Positions 49,101 through 58,463 of a stretch of 64,000 nucleotides of DNA are shown in pieces; the stretch's first letter is position 1, and the number at the start of each line of letters is the position of its first letter. This DNA is from Microbacterium sp. W4I20. GTDB lineage: Bacteria > Actinomycetota > Actinomycetes > Actinomycetales > Microbacteriaceae. Below the pieces are notes generated by a model. The model was not told the origin of the DNA and ran no database searches. It was given only the letters and a program-made list of their open reading frames with translations. The translations under genes and the position numbers were made by a program. The DNA is taken from NCBI RefSeq assembly GCF_030816505.1, contig NZ_JAUSYB010000001.1, positions 558,001-622,000 of the forward strand, written 5' to 3'.

Positions 49101-49296
49101 TCTCCTTGTTCTGGCGCGTTGATGCGCCGTTGAGGTTTCTGCCGATCTGGTGATCGGACTTCCTGGTGCCCGGCGCACACCCGCCCGCTCGTGGAGCGGG
49201 ACCTGTGGGAGTGGATGCCGCGACCTCTGTCTTCTCAGACGCCGGTCGCTGTGGGCACGCGTAGTCACCCCGATATCGAGGTGCTCCCCCAGCATA
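49101..49296 (-). promoter_or_regulatory. Probable rpsB leader with three hairpins and a -10
   Basis: The 320-nt gap between rpsB and the M23 gene holds no gene. A TATGCT at 49291-49296 could be the rpsB -10, giving a leader of about 190 nt. In it are three perfect short hairpins: CCCGCTC-GTG-GAGCGGG (49184-49200), CCGATC-TGGT-GATCGG (49142-49157) and GGCGC-6 nt-GCGCC (49113-49128), the last next to the Shine-Dalgarno. Possibly an S2 autoregulatory site. Confidence 0.4.
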
Positions 49297-49415
49297 CAGG
49301 ACGTGGGGTGCTCACATGCCCTGCACGAGCGGAGGTCTCCGCTGTTTCTCCCCCGGCACCGCAGGGTCGACGTTCGGCGGCCGGGTCGCCCCCGAGCATC
49401 GAGCAGGATGCCGTC

Positions 49416-49931
49416 ATGCGTCTCGCCTCACGAACGGCCCTGATCGTCCTGGTCCTCGTCCTCCTATCCGTGTCGATCGGCCGGAGCGCCTCCGCCGCCG
49501 ACAGCGATGCCGAGGGCACCTGGCTCTGGCCGCTCGACGGCGCGCGGCGGATCGCCGAGCCTTTTCGCGCGCCCGCGCACGAGTACGGAGCCGGGCACCG
49601 CGGTGTAGATCTGGTCGCATCGCCGGCAGCAGTCGTCCGCGCTCCCGCGGACGGCGTCGTGGCGTTTCGCGGAACGGTCGTCGACCGGGCGCTGCTGACG
49701 ATCGAGCATGAGGGCGGATTCGTCTCGACGTTCGAGCCGGTGACGTCGACACTCGACCCGGGCGACGCGGTGTCGGCGGGAGACGAGATCGGAGTTCTCG
49801 CCGTCGGAGGACATGCTGCTGCCGGAACTCTCCACGTGGGAGTGCGTCTCGAGGGCGACTACATCAACCCGATGCTGATGTTCGGCTCGGTGCCCCGTTC
49901 CGTGCTGCTCCCCTGCTGCGATGCGCTGTAG
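49416..49931 (+). CDS. M23-family (LytM-like) secreted protein
   Basis: 171 aa. Signal peptide (hydrophobic LIVLVLVLLSVSIG, cleavage near SASA-AD) followed by an M23 domain: WLWPLDGARRIAEPF, GHRGVDLVA with the first two zinc ligands, and GTLHVGVRLEGDYINP. The usual HxH is TLH, so the catalytic first His is missing while the zinc-binding His remains; it may be a non-catalytic regulator or binder. Divergent from rpsB. Confidence 0.83.
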   Translation: MRLASRTALIVLVLVLLSVSIGRSASAADSDAEGTWLWPLDGARRIAEPFRAPAHEYGAGHRGVDLVASPAAVVRAPADGVVAFRGTVVDRALLTIEHEGGFVSTFEPVTSTLDPGDAVSAGDEIGVLAVGGHAAAGTLHVGVRLEGDYINPMLMFGSVPRSVLLPCCDAL

Positions 49932-49981
49932 GAGCCGACACTGCGCGCAGCCCGCAGGCAGGCCAAGGCGTCCGGGCGCAC

Positions 49982-50884
49982 TCAGGCCCGTGGATGTGCG
50001 AGCCGGTAGGTGGCGGACAGTCTTTCGGCAGAGACGTGGGTGTAGATCTGCGTCGTGCCGAGGCTGGCGTGGCCGAGGATCTCCTGCACCGCCCGCAGGT
50101 CGGCGCCTCCGTCGAGGAGGTGCGTCGCTGCCGTGTGACGGAGCGCGTGCGGTCCGACGGTCTCGGCACCGACGATCGGTCCGAGCACGCGTGCGACGAG
50201 CGAGTACACGGTGCGTGGACCGATTCGACCACCGCGCGCGCCGAGCATCACCGCGGGCGTTCCTACCGAGGCCCGTGCGACCAACACCGGTCGCGCGCGT
50301 CGGAGGTACGCCGCGACGGCATCCCGAGCGGGAGTCCCGTACGGGACGACGCGCTCTTTGGAGCCTTTGCCGAGCACCCGCGCGGTGCCGCGGTCGAGAT
50401 CGAGGTCGTCGATGTCGAGTCCGCAGAGCTCCGAGACGCGGATGCCGGCGCCGTACAGCAGTTCCAGGATCGCATGATCGCGCAGCGCGATCGGGTCCCC
50501 TGAGTCGGCCGCCGTACGCTGCGCGTCGAGGAGCCCGGACATCGCGTCGTGGGACGCGACCGTGGGAAGGGTGCGGCCCTTCTTGGGGGCGATCAGGCGA
50601 AGGCTCGGATCGTGCTCGACGAGCCCCTCCTCCTGCGCCCAGCTGAAGAAGGAGCGGGCGGCGGCGGCGCGGCGAGCGAGCGTGGAGCGGGCGTCTCCGC
50701 GCTGGGTCGCCCGCCAGAGCCAGTCCCGCAGCGCTTCGAGGTCGACCGCGTCGAGGTCGACCTGTCCTGCCGACGCACCGAGGTCGCGCAGATCGGAACG
50801 GTAGGCCTTGACGGTCGCCGGCGACAGCCTGCGCACCTTCTCGAGGTGCTCGGCGAACGCCTCTGCGGCCTCGGCGAGTTCCAT
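49982..50884 (-). CDS. xerC: Tyrosine recombinase XerC
   Basis: Resolves chromosome dimers at dif with XerD. 300 aa. N-terminal SAM-like core-binding domain, then catalytic Arg in GAGIRVSELCGL, HALRHTAATHLLDGG, LGHASLGTTQIYTHV with the nucleophile Tyr. Position next to dprA and comM is the usual actinobacterial one, which argues against a mobile integrase. Confidence 0.92.
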   Translation of the reverse strand: MELAEAAEAFAEHLEKVRRLSPATVKAYRSDLRDLGASAGQVDLDAVDLEALRDWLWRATQRGDARSTLARRAAAARSFFSWAQEEGLVEHDPSLRLIAPKKGRTLPTVASHDAMSGLLDAQRTAADSGDPIALRDHAILELLYGAGIRVSELCGLDIDDLDLDRGTARVLGKGSKERVVPYGTPARDAVAAYLRRARPVLVARASVGTPAVMLGARGGRIGPRTVYSLVARVLGPIVGAETVGPHALRHTAATHLLDGGADLRAVQEILGHASLGTTQIYTHVSAERLSATYRLAHPRA

Positions 50885-50958
50885 GCGTCCAGCTTGCCTC
50901 CGATAGTGCGGTGACGTTCAACGCCTCGCCGGGGCTAACGCTGCGCCTGGGCAGGCTC

Positions 50959-52166
50959 TCAATCGCTCCCTGCCGCGACGCGATGCCACCCGCGCTCATC
51001 TCGAGCCACTCTGCCGTCCAGGTCGAGGAACCCGAGCAGCTCGCGGACGCGGTCTGGTGAGAGTCCTGATCGACGGGCGAGCTCGGTCTCCGAGATCCTC
51101 GATCGCGAACTCAGCGCGTCGAGCAGGCGGACCTGATCCGGGTCGATCGCTTCTCCGCGCTCCACCTGAGCGGGTAGCACACCCCACATCTCCCGCACCT
51201 CGGCGGCGGACGTCACGCACTGGGCGTCGTATTCGCGCAGCAGCCGATGACACCCCGCCGAGGATGCCGACGTCACCGGTCCTGGCACGGCGCCGAGAGG
51301 CCTTCCAAGGGCAGCGGCATGGCCGGCGGTGTTCAGCGAGCCGCTGCGCCACCCCGCCTCGACGACCACGGTCGCCTGTCCCAGCGCTGCGATGAGACGG
51401 TTCCTTGCGAGGAATCGCCATTTCGTGGGGGCCGCACCGCACGGCGGCTCGCTCACGACGGCGCCCGCCTCGACGATCTGCCGCAGAAGCTGCTGATGAC
51501 CCGCGCCGGATAGGCGCGGTCCACGCCGCCCGCGAGGAAGGCGATGGTGGCCCCTTGCACACCGAGCGCGGCACGATGGGCTGCGCCGTCGATACCGTAG
51601 GCGCCGCCCGACACGATGACGGCGCCCGTGGCTGCGAGGTCACCGGCGAGTTCTGCCGCGACGTGCTCGCCGTAGCCACTCGCCGCGCGCGCTCCGACGA
51701 CGGCAACCCGCGGCTCGGCGACGAGCAGCTCCGGTCGACCGCGCACCCAGAGTGCGCTCGGCGCGTTCGCCTCCAGGTCGTGGAACGACGACGGCCAGAA
51801 CTCATCACCGGGCACCAGCAGCGTCGCATTCACGTCGAGCGCTCCCCGCAGAGCATCGCGCACGGCGCGAGGATCGGCGCGAGGTCGCCACCGCGCGCGC
51901 CCCTCCGCCATCGCGCGGCGTGTGGCGTGACCACCCCGCTCCGTCGCCTTTCCCATCGGTGAGGCCTGTCCAGACCGGTTGCCGAGCGCGAAGTCGAGGG
52001 CATCGGCGGCCCCGAGCTCGGCGATGAGGGTGCCCGCCACGGCGTCACCCGGCTCCGCGATGACTGTCCAGGCCGCGCGCGCGACGGCATCGGCCACGTC
52101 GTGCTCCCCGCGGATCCGGCGGGCCAGTTCGACGAGGTCTTCGTGGGCGAGAAGCGCGTCCATCAT
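50959..52166 (-). pseudogene. dprA: DNA-processing protein DprA, frameshifted
   Basis: DprA/Smf loads RecA on incoming single-stranded DNA during transformation. The N-terminal part (52166 downwards) reads normally through VAVVGARAASGYGEH, VSGGAYGIDGAAHRAAL and FLAGGVDRAYPA; the continuation HQQLLRQIVEAGAVVSEPPCG and the rest to 50959 (NRLIAALGQATVVVEAG, C-terminal winged helix) are in another frame. The break is at about 51500-51508, where a 2-nt gain or 1-nt loss in a GC run would explain it. As written, the first frame ends in a stop about 20 codons later. ATGA overlap with comM. Confidence 0.85.
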
Positions 52167-53692
52167 GGTGTCAGTCCTCTCTTCAGATGCAGAGCGCGAC
52201 CGATCTCGGCGGCACCCGGCGATTCGATCTCTCCGAGGTCGGCCATCGTCCACGCGAGCCGCAGTACCCGGTCGTAGCCCCGAAGCGTCAGGGCTCCTCT
52301 CTCGAGTGCCCTGTCGAGCGTCGATCGGACCGTCGGCGGGAGCCGGAGTTCGCCCTGCCGCAACCAGGTTCCCGGCACATCGGCGTTGCGATGCCACGGA
52401 GTGCGGGCCCAACGGCGCGCCGCGCGTGCCCGAGCGCTCACGACACGCGCGAGCGCCTGCGCCGTCGTCACCTCGGCGCGGTTCCCGGCGGTCGCCCGGG
52501 AGGCGGCCACCCGTCTCACCTGCAGGTCGATGTCGATGCGATCTCGCAGAGGCCCCGAGAGGCGCGTGGCATAGCGGCGGATCGCCATCGGCGGGCACAT
52601 GCACTCGGCTCCTCTGACTCCGTGATTCCCGCACGGGCAGGGATTCATCGCGAGAAGGAGCTGAAACCTCGCCGGGAACCGGGCGGTGAAGCCCGCACGG
52701 TGCACCTCGATCACTCCGGCCTCGAGAGGTTGACGCAGAGCGTCCAGGGCGACACGCGAGAACTCCGCGGCCTCATCGAGGAACAGCACACCGCCGTGTG
52801 CACGGGCGATCGCTCCCGGCCGCGCTGCGCGCGACCCACCGCCGACCAATGCCGCCACCGAGGCACTGTGATGTGGGGATTCCAACGGGGGCAGCAGATC
52901 GAGAGCCGTGACCGGTTCACCACTGAGCGACCGGATCGACGCGACCTCCAGGGCTTCCTCCTCAGTGAGCGGCGGCAGGATCCCCGGCAGCCGCCGAGCC
53001 AGCATCGTCTTCCCGGCACCGGGCGGTCCGCTGAGAAGCAGGTGATGCCCTCCGGCAGCCGCGACGATGAGCGCGTCAACGGCTTCTTCCTGGCCGACCA
53101 CGTCCGACAGGTCGAGCACGTCGTCGCTCTGAGAGCCGGATGACGCCGACACGACAGCCTCCACCTCCATCACCTCGACATCTGCACCATGCCAGCAGGC
53201 GACCTCCGCGAGCGACGCCGCCGCGCGCACCTCGACACCCGGCACCAGCCTTGCCTCCGCCTCATTCCCTCGCGGTACGATGACGCGCTCGAATCCTGCC
53301 TTTGCCGCCGCGAACACCGCGGGAAGAACCCCGGGGACAGGGCGTATCCGACCATCGAGCCCGAGCTCGCCGATGTGGACGGTGCCGGCGATCGCTCGCC
53401 GTTCGATCGATCCACCGGCCGCCAGCGCGGATACGGCGATGCCGAGATCGAAACCCGCCCCCTGCTTGGGCAGGCTCGCCGGTGACAGGTTCACGGTGAG
53501 GCGCCGTCGTGGCAGATCGAGCCCGGCGTTCTTGCAGGCGTTGTGCACGCGCTGCACGGCCTCCCCGAGCGACTTGTCCGGCAGACCGATGATCTTGAAT
53601 TCGGGCGTCTGGTTCGACAGATCGGCCTCGACCTCGACGAGATGCCCGTCGACGCCGGTGAGCGCGACCGCCCAGGTACGCGCCGTGCTCAC
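52163..53692 (-). CDS. comM: YifB/ComM-type Mg chelatase-like AAA ATPase
   Basis: 509 aa. N-terminal Lon-like ChlI domain (DLSNQTPEFKIIGLPDKSLG), AAA core with GPPGAGKTMLARRLPGILPP and GGVLFLDEAAEF, a C-x-C cluster (NPCPCGNHG...CMCPP), and a C-terminal helical domain. ComM is a hexameric helicase that helps branch migration in natural transformation. GTG 53692 overlaps yraN by 4 nt and its stop overlaps dprA. Confidence 0.92.
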   Translation of the reverse strand: MSTARTWAVALTGVDGHLVEVEADLSNQTPEFKIIGLPDKSLGEAVQRVHNACKNAGLDLPRRRLTVNLSPASLPKQGAGFDLGIAVSALAAGGSIERRAIAGTVHIGELGLDGRIRPVPGVLPAVFAAAKAGFERVIVPRGNEAEARLVPGVEVRAAASLAEVACWHGADVEVMEVEAVVSASSGSQSDDVLDLSDVVGQEEAVDALIVAAAGGHHLLLSGPPGAGKTMLARRLPGILPPLTEEEALEVASIRSLSGEPVTALDLLPPLESPHHSASVAALVGGGSRAARPGAIARAHGGVLFLDEAAEFSRVALDALRQPLEAGVIEVHRAGFTARFPARFQLLLAMNPCPCGNHGVRGAECMCPPMAIRRYATRLSGPLRDRIDIDLQVRRVAASRATAGNRAEVTTAQALARVVSARARAARRWARTPWHRNADVPGTWLRQGELRLPPTVRSTLDRALERGALTLRGYDRVLRLAWTMADLGEIESPGAAEIGRALHLKRGLTP

Positions 53693-54051
53693 GTGATGTC
53701 CACGAGATGCTCGAGCGTACCGTTCGCCGGGTCGGTGCCGACGATGCCGATCGCTTCGATCCGCACGACGAGACCGCGGGCGAGATCGGGATGGGCCGCC
53801 TGCCACGCACGGGCGAGTCCCCACAATCTCCGCCGTTTTCGCTCGTCGATCGCCTCGAAGGGATGACCGAACGCCACCGAACGCCGTGTCTTCACCTCGA
53901 CCACCGCGAGGTGTCGTCCACGCGAGGCGACGATGTCGATCTCACCCTGACCACAGCGCCAGTTCCGGTCCAGAACGGCGTAGCCGCTCTGCGTCAGATG
54001 CTGCGCGGCGCGCTCTTCGCCTGCTCTGCCGAGTTCATCCTTTGCTGCCAT
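53689..54051 (-). CDS. YraN family protein (UPF0102)
   Basis: 120 aa. Restriction-endonuclease-like fold: LGRAGEERAAQHL, GYAVLDRNWRCGQGEIDIVA and VVEVKTRRS give the D-x(n)-E-x-K pattern. Nuclease-like protein with no firm function; the link to comM and dprA suggests DNA processing. Confidence 0.9.
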   Translation of the reverse strand: MAAKDELGRAGEERAAQHLTQSGYAVLDRNWRCGQGEIDIVASRGRHLAVVEVKTRRSVAFGHPFEAIDERKRRRLWGLARAWQAAHPDLARGLVVRIEAIGIVGTDPANGTLEHLVDIT

Positions 54052-54209
54052 GCCCTCAGCATCGTGCGAGGAGACGACGCCAGACGCCGTCGATCAGCGA
54101 TGATCGCAGTCTTTCGGGACAAGTCGTCGATCGGCCGCGCTGTGGAGAAGGCCCGAAGACGGTGACACTCTCCGCGCGACGCCGAGAAGGTCCTCGAGTT
54201 GGGCGAGCG

Positions 54210-54536
54210 TCATTCTCCGTCGAGAGAAAGCTCCTGCGGGAGCTCGAACTCGCGCCGCTGAAGCTCCTCGACGTTCACGTCCTTGAACGTGAGCACGCGC
54301 ACCGCCTTGACGAAGCGGTCAGCGCGGTAGATGTCCCACACCCACACGTCGCTCATCGAGATCTCGAAGTAGAAGTCGTGTTCGGTGTCCCGGCGGACGA
54401 CATTGACCTCGTTGGCCAGATAGAACCGGCGTTCGGTCTCGACGACGTACTGGAATTGGGACACCACGTCCCGGTACTCCCGGAACAGAGCCAGCTCTAG
54501 TTCGCGGTCGTAGTCGTCGAAGGCTTCCTCATCCAT
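54210..54536 (-). CDS. DUF2469 family protein
   Basis: 108 aa, acidic. FREYRDVVSQFQYVVETERRFYLAN is the family core. Always found near rnhB in actinobacteria; function unknown. A TAGGAT at 54546-54551 lies 9 nt before the ATG. The 158 nt between this gene and yraN contain no gene. Confidence 0.9.
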   Translation of the reverse strand: MDEEAFDDYDRELELALFREYRDVVSQFQYVVETERRFYLANEVNVVRRDTEHDFYFEISMSDVWVWDIYRADRFVKAVRVLTFKDVNVEELQRREFELPQELSLDGE

Positions 54537-54605
54537 GATGTGTCCATCCTAGAGTCGCCGAGCGCCCCTCGCGGCATCCGGCCAGAGGCCCGCGCCCCGC
54601 GCGCG

Positions 54606-55265
54606 TCAGAACAGGGTCGGAGCGTCGGTGATCGCCCAGGACGCGCGGTGGAACGGCGAGAGCCCGACCGCGCGGATGGCCTCCCGGTGCTCCGGGCTCG
54701 CGTAGCCCTTGTTCCGATCCCACTGATAGTCGCGATGGCTTCCGTGAAGCTCGGCCATGTACCCGTCACGGGCTACCTTCGCGATCACCGATGCCGCCGA
54801 CACCGATGCGCAATCGCGATCGGCCTTGATCACCGGCCGCACCCGGAGCGGCACCGGGTGCACCTTGGACACGTAATCATGATTGCCGTCGAGCAGGATG
54901 AGCGCGTTCTCGATCCCCGCCCCCTGGTCGACGACCGCCTGCACCGCGCGCGACGCAGCCAGCCCGAGAGCACGCATGATCCCGACCTCGTCGATCTCCG
55001 CAGCACTCGCCCAGCCCACGGCCGATGCCTGCACCCAGGCGGCGGCGCGCGCTGCGACATCCGGCCGACGCTTCTCTGTGACCAGCTTCGAGTCCCGCAG
55101 TCCTTCAGGCACTCGTCGTCGGGCGCCTGCGGCATCCATGACGGCGGCCCCCACGGCGACCGGACCGGCAAGGGCCCCGCGGCCGACCTCGTCGAGCGAG
55201 ATGAGCAGCTCGCACTCCCCCAGCAGGCGACGTTCCAGGGTCAGCCTCGGCGTGATGACGGTCAT
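54606..55265 (-). CDS. rnhB: Ribonuclease HII
   Basis: Cuts RNA in RNA-DNA hybrids, including single ribonucleotides. 219 aa. SLDEVGRGALAGPVAVGA holds the first Asp-Glu, then LRDSKLVTEKRR and DGNHDY; DRDCASVSAASVIAKVARD follows. ATG overlaps the lepB stop by 4 nt. Confidence 0.95.
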   Translation of the reverse strand: MTVITPRLTLERRLLGECELLISLDEVGRGALAGPVAVGAAVMDAAGARRRVPEGLRDSKLVTEKRRPDVAARAAAWVQASAVGWASAAEIDEVGIMRALGLAASRAVQAVVDQGAGIENALILLDGNHDYVSKVHPVPLRVRPVIKADRDCASVSAASVIAKVARDGYMAELHGSHRDYQWDRNKGYASPEHREAIRAVGLSPFHRASWAITDAPTLF

Positions 55266-55987
55266 TCCGCGTCCGGAACTCCGTTGAAGCTCTGGTGATG
55301 GCCGTCGATCGCACCCATCCGGTCCAGAGGCCATGTGGTGAGGAAAGCCTTGCCGACGATGTTTCCCAGCGGGACGAATCCACCGCTCGGCAGCTCCTGG
55401 TGCGCCCGGGAGTCGCGCGAGCGATCGCGGTTGTCGCCGAGCAGCCAGACCGACTCGTCGGGGACGACGACATCGAACGGCTCGTCCGAGGCTGCGGTGT
55501 CTCCCTCGGGGAGATTCAAGTAGTCGAGCTCGTCGATGGGAGCCCCGTTGATGGTGATCTGCCCCAGGGCGTTGCAGCACACCACATGGTCGCCGGGGAG
55601 GCCGATCAGCCGTTTGACGAGATGGTCCTGCGAGTCAGTCGCCGAGATTCCGACGAAGTTGAGAACCCAGTCGACAGCCTGCACGAGGGGAGGCTGCGCG
55701 GGCTTCTGCGGCTCCGGATCCAGCCAGCCGCCCGGATCCTTGAACACGACGACATCACCGCGCTCGTAAGCGGCCCACCGCGGCGTGAGCTCATCGACGA
55801 GGATCCGGTCCTTGACCAGCAGCGTGCGCTCCATCGATGCCGACGGGATGTAGAAGGACCGCACGACGAACGACTTCACGACGAACGAGACGAGCGCGGC
55901 GATCACCACGATCACCAGCACGTCGCGCAGGAAGATGAGGAACCCTCGACGACGTCGGGTCGCAGGCGCGGATGAGGAGTCGGTCAT
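55262..55987 (-). CDS. lepB: Signal peptidase I
   Basis: Cleaves Sec/Tat signal peptides at the outer face of the membrane. 241 aa. One N-terminal TM (FLRDVLVIVVIAALVSFVV), then Ser in YIPSASMERTLL, Lys in HLVKRLIGLPGDHV and GDNRDRSRDSR. Coupled to rnhB. Confidence 0.95.
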   Translation of the reverse strand: MTDSSSAPATRRRRGFLIFLRDVLVIVVIAALVSFVVKSFVVRSFYIPSASMERTLLVKDRILVDELTPRWAAYERGDVVVFKDPGGWLDPEPQKPAQPPLVQAVDWVLNFVGISATDSQDHLVKRLIGLPGDHVVCCNALGQITINGAPIDELDYLNLPEGDTAASDEPFDVVVPDESVWLLGDNRDRSRDSRAHQELPSGGFVPLGNIVGKAFLTTWPLDRMGAIDGHHQSFNGVPDAE

Positions 55988-56056
55988 CAGGTTCCTTCAC
56001 AGTCTTTCACCGCCGAGATCGCGGCCGTATCAAGGTTCGCACACCGGGGAGAGAAC

Positions 56057-56091
56057 ACAGCACCCCGGGACATCGTGTCCCGGGGTGCTGT
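56057..56091 (-). terminator. Terminator downstream of rplS
   Basis: Perfect 16-bp inverted repeat (arm ACAGCACCCCGGGACA) with a 3-nt loop, 14 nt beyond the rplS stop. Confidence 0.85.
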
Positions 56092-56105
56092 GGAGATGCT
56101 GCGCG

Positions 56106-56453
56106 TCAGCGGTCGCGCTTCTCCTTGATCTTGGCCTTCTTGCCACGGAGCTGGCGAAGGTAGTAGAGCTTTGCGCGGCGCACGTCACCGCGGGTGACGA
56201 CCTCGATGTGGTCGATCACCGGCGAGTGCACCGGGAAGGTGCGCTCGACGCCCACCTGGAAGCTGATCTTGCGGACCGTGAAGGTCTCGCGCACACCGTC
56301 GCCCTGGCGGCCGAGGACGACGCCCTGGAACACCTGGATACGCGAGCGGGAGCCCTCGGTGATGTTCACGTGAACCTTCACGTTGTCACCGGGGTTGAAG
56401 ACGGGGATGTCGGAGCGGAGTGAAGCCGCGTCGACAGCGTCGAGGATCTGCAT
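56106..56453 (-). CDS. rplS: 50S ribosomal protein L19
   Basis: 115 aa from the ATG at 56453 ([13 protein letters not shown]). [39 protein letters not shown] and [20 protein letters not shown] are typical. An in-frame ATG 18 nt upstream adds MQRETI and is unlikely. Confidence 0.96.
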   Translation of the reverse strand: MQILDAVDAASLRSDIPVFNPGDNVKVHVNITEGSRSRIQVFQGVVLGRQGDGVRETFTVRKISFQVGVERTFPVHSPVIDHIEVVTRGDVRRAKLYYLRQLRGKKAKIKEKRDR

Positions 56454-56622
56454 GATCGTCTCTCTCTGCACTCGCCACAGGTCGGATGCATGTATTCAAA
56501 GGAACAAGAAAGGGAGTGTGCCGAACGGCGCTGACGCGACCGCGGGCTCCCCTGTGGCAGAGCGGGTCACGGCACAAAGGACCATTCTGCCACGGATGCG
56601 GTCCCCGACCAAAACGGTCCGG

Positions 56623-57111
56623 TCAGCGGTGATCGTCGCTCTCGCGGACGACGATGACCTCGTGTGCGCGGGTCGGCGGCGCCTGCTCGTCGGCAGCCGG
56701 GATCGTCGACCACGAGATCGTCTCGCGCAAGCGCGCGCCGCTCCCCTTCGCCTCGTCCCACAGCTGCCAGAGCTGCAACCAGATGAGCGCGATCCCGACG
56801 ACGATCGCTGCGGTGAGCAACCAGCCGAACGCACCGTCGATGAAGAACCCGACCGCGATCGTGAGTCCGTGCCACAGCGAGAATCCTGCGACGTCCCACC
56901 AGGAGACGGCGCGCTCCACGCGGACCGACGGCCGGGAACGCGTCAGCAGGGTGAGGAGCAGCTGCCCGAGGAACACGGAGGGCAGGGCGATGAACAGCAC
57001 CCAGAGGATCGACCAGCCGCCCTGGAAGACGCCCCAGCCGATCAGCAGCCACAAGGGCAGCAGGAAGGCAGCCGGAAGCAGCCACCGGAAGAACGCCTGA
57101 CGCAACCACAT
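56623..57111 (-). CDS. Hypothetical membrane protein
   Basis: 162 aa. Four hydrophobic segments (WLLPAAFLLPLWLLIGWGVF, ILWVLFIALPSVFLGQLLL, GLTIAVGFFIDGAFGW, LLTAAIVVGIALIWLQLW) and a hydrophilic C-terminus. No family recognised. ATG 57111 is chosen because TACGAT ends 6 nt before it. Confidence 0.75.
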   Translation of the reverse strand: MWLRQAFFRWLLPAAFLLPLWLLIGWGVFQGGWSILWVLFIALPSVFLGQLLLTLLTRSRPSVRVERAVSWWDVAGFSLWHGLTIAVGFFIDGAFGWLLTAAIVVGIALIWLQLWQLWDEAKGSGARLRETISWSTIPAADEQAPPTRAHEVIVVRESDDHR

Positions 57112-57117
57112 GGTCAG

Positions 57118-57123
57118 ATCGTA
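57118..57123 (-). promoter_or_regulatory. -10 hexamer TACGAT of the membrane protein gene
   Basis: TACGAT, 6 nt, then ATG at 57111: leaderless geometry. Confidence 0.5.
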
Positions 57124-57221
57124 CGACGCCGCGATGACGCAGACCCCGGTGTTCGCTGTGAGCGCGCGGCAGCGCGGCACTCCGGCGATCAGGGAGAATG
57201 GAACGGACGAGAGGACACCCG

Positions 57222-58004
57222 ATGATCGAACTGCGCACCCCCGCCGAGATCGACGAGATGCGCGCCGCGGGACGTTTCGTGGCCGAGACGCTGGCCACCC
57301 TGCGGGACGAGACCAAGGTCGGGACGAACCTGCTCTCGATCGACCGCCGCGCCCACGACATGATCCGCAAGGCGGGCGCGGAGTCCTGCTACATCGACTA
57401 TCACCCCTCGTTCGGGGCGAGTCCCTTCGGGAAGGTCATCTGCACCTCGGTGAACGATGCCGTGCTGCACGGCCTCCCCCACGACTACACCCTGCGCGAC
57501 GGCGACCTCGTGACCCTCGACTTCGCCGTGTCCGTCGACGGCTGGGTCGCAGACTCGGCCGTCTCCTTCATCGTCGGCACGCCGCGCGAGGAGGACCTCC
57601 GCCTGATCGACACCACGGAACGCGCGCTGGCAGCCGCGATCGAGACGTCTGTGGTCGGGAACCGCATCGGCGACATCTCCGCGGCGGTCGCCGCGGTCGC
57701 CCATGGGGAGGGCTACTCGATCAACACGGATTTCGGCGGCCACGGTGTCGGCCGCACGATGCACGGCGACCCGCACGTCGCCAACGACGGCCGCGCCGGG
57801 CGAGGCTTTCCGCTGCGCTCCGGACTCGTGCTCGCGCTGGAACCCTGGTTCCTCGCGACCACGGACGAGCTCGTGACCGATCCCGACGGCTGGACCCTGC
57901 GCAGCGTCGACGGCTCGCGTGGTGCCCACTCCGAGCACACGATCGCGATCACCGAAAGCGGTCCGATCATCCTGACCGATCGCTCGTTCCTCGGCGTCGA
58001 CTGA
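57222..58004 (+). CDS. map: Methionine aminopeptidase, type I
   Basis: Removes the initiator Met. 260 aa from the ATG at 57222, preceded by GAGAGGA. Metal ligands are visible in LDFAVSVDGWVADSA (two Asp), GHGVGRTMH (His), LALEPWF (Glu) and GAHSEHTIAIT (Glu); substrate His in VLHGLPHDY. It lies alone, not beside secY/adk as one copy usually does, so another map gene may exist. Confidence 0.94.
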   Translation: MIELRTPAEIDEMRAAGRFVAETLATLRDETKVGTNLLSIDRRAHDMIRKAGAESCYIDYHPSFGASPFGKVICTSVNDAVLHGLPHDYTLRDGDLVTLDFAVSVDGWVADSAVSFIVGTPREEDLRLIDTTERALAAAIETSVVGNRIGDISAAVAAVAHGEGYSINTDFGGHGVGRTMHGDPHVANDGRAGRGFPLRSGLVLALEPWFLATTDELVTDPDGWTLRSVDGSRGAHSEHTIAITESGPIILTDRSFLGVD

Positions 58005-58019
58005 GGTCGTCGACCCTCG

Positions 58020-58463
58020 TCACGCCGGAGGAAGCACCCGCTCCCAGGGGGCGACCGGGCCCTCCGACACGACGAACAGCGGATGCGGCGCGGGCACGGT
58101 CACGTCTCGCCACCTGTCGAGCACGTCAGGACTGCGCGCCGAGAGCTTACTGCGCAGATGCTGCCACTCCAGGGCCAGCTGCCCCGTCGTGACCGCGAGC
58201 CTGTCGTCTGTGACCGATCCCGGCCGGTCGATGCGCGACCGGTCGAACCGGTAGCCCCGTGCGTCCGCTTCATCCGCGAGCGACGAGAGATACCCGGCGA
58301 TCAGTGTTCGCGGCTCGGCGACCGCGCGAAAGCGTTCGAGCTGGGGATGCGCGACGTAGCCGCGCGTCCGCCCCGCCAGCACGGCCTGCGCGAGCAGCGC
58401 TTCCCGCCAGCCCGCAATCAGCCCCTGCCGGTCGAGGTACCGCGGGTGCAGCGACCAGATCCT
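58020..58463 (-). CDS. PF03013-like protein (pyrimidine-dimer glycosylase family name)
   Basis: 148 aa, start at 58466. MRIWSLHPRYLDRQGLIAGW, then LAGRTRGYVAHPQLERFR and RGYRFDRSRI match, as I recall, proteins named after T4 endonuclease V (pyrimidine dimer DNA glycosylase). Family assignment is from memory of the motif, and the biochemical function of bacterial members is not established. Overlaps the methyltransferase gene. Confidence 0.6.
   Translation of the reverse strand, partial: RIWSLHPRYLDRQGLIAGWREALLAQAVLAGRTRGYVAHPQLERFRAVAEPRTLIAGYLSSLADEADARGYRFDRSRIDRPGSVTDDRLAVTTGQLALEWQHLRSKLSARSPDVLDRWRDVTVPAPHPLFVVSEGPVAPWERVLPPA

Noticed and set aside
49982-50884. Tyrosine recombinase as mark of an integrated element
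   Set aside because: Length, motifs and place beside dprA/comM/rpsB fit chromosomal XerC; no att repeats or phage genes nearby.
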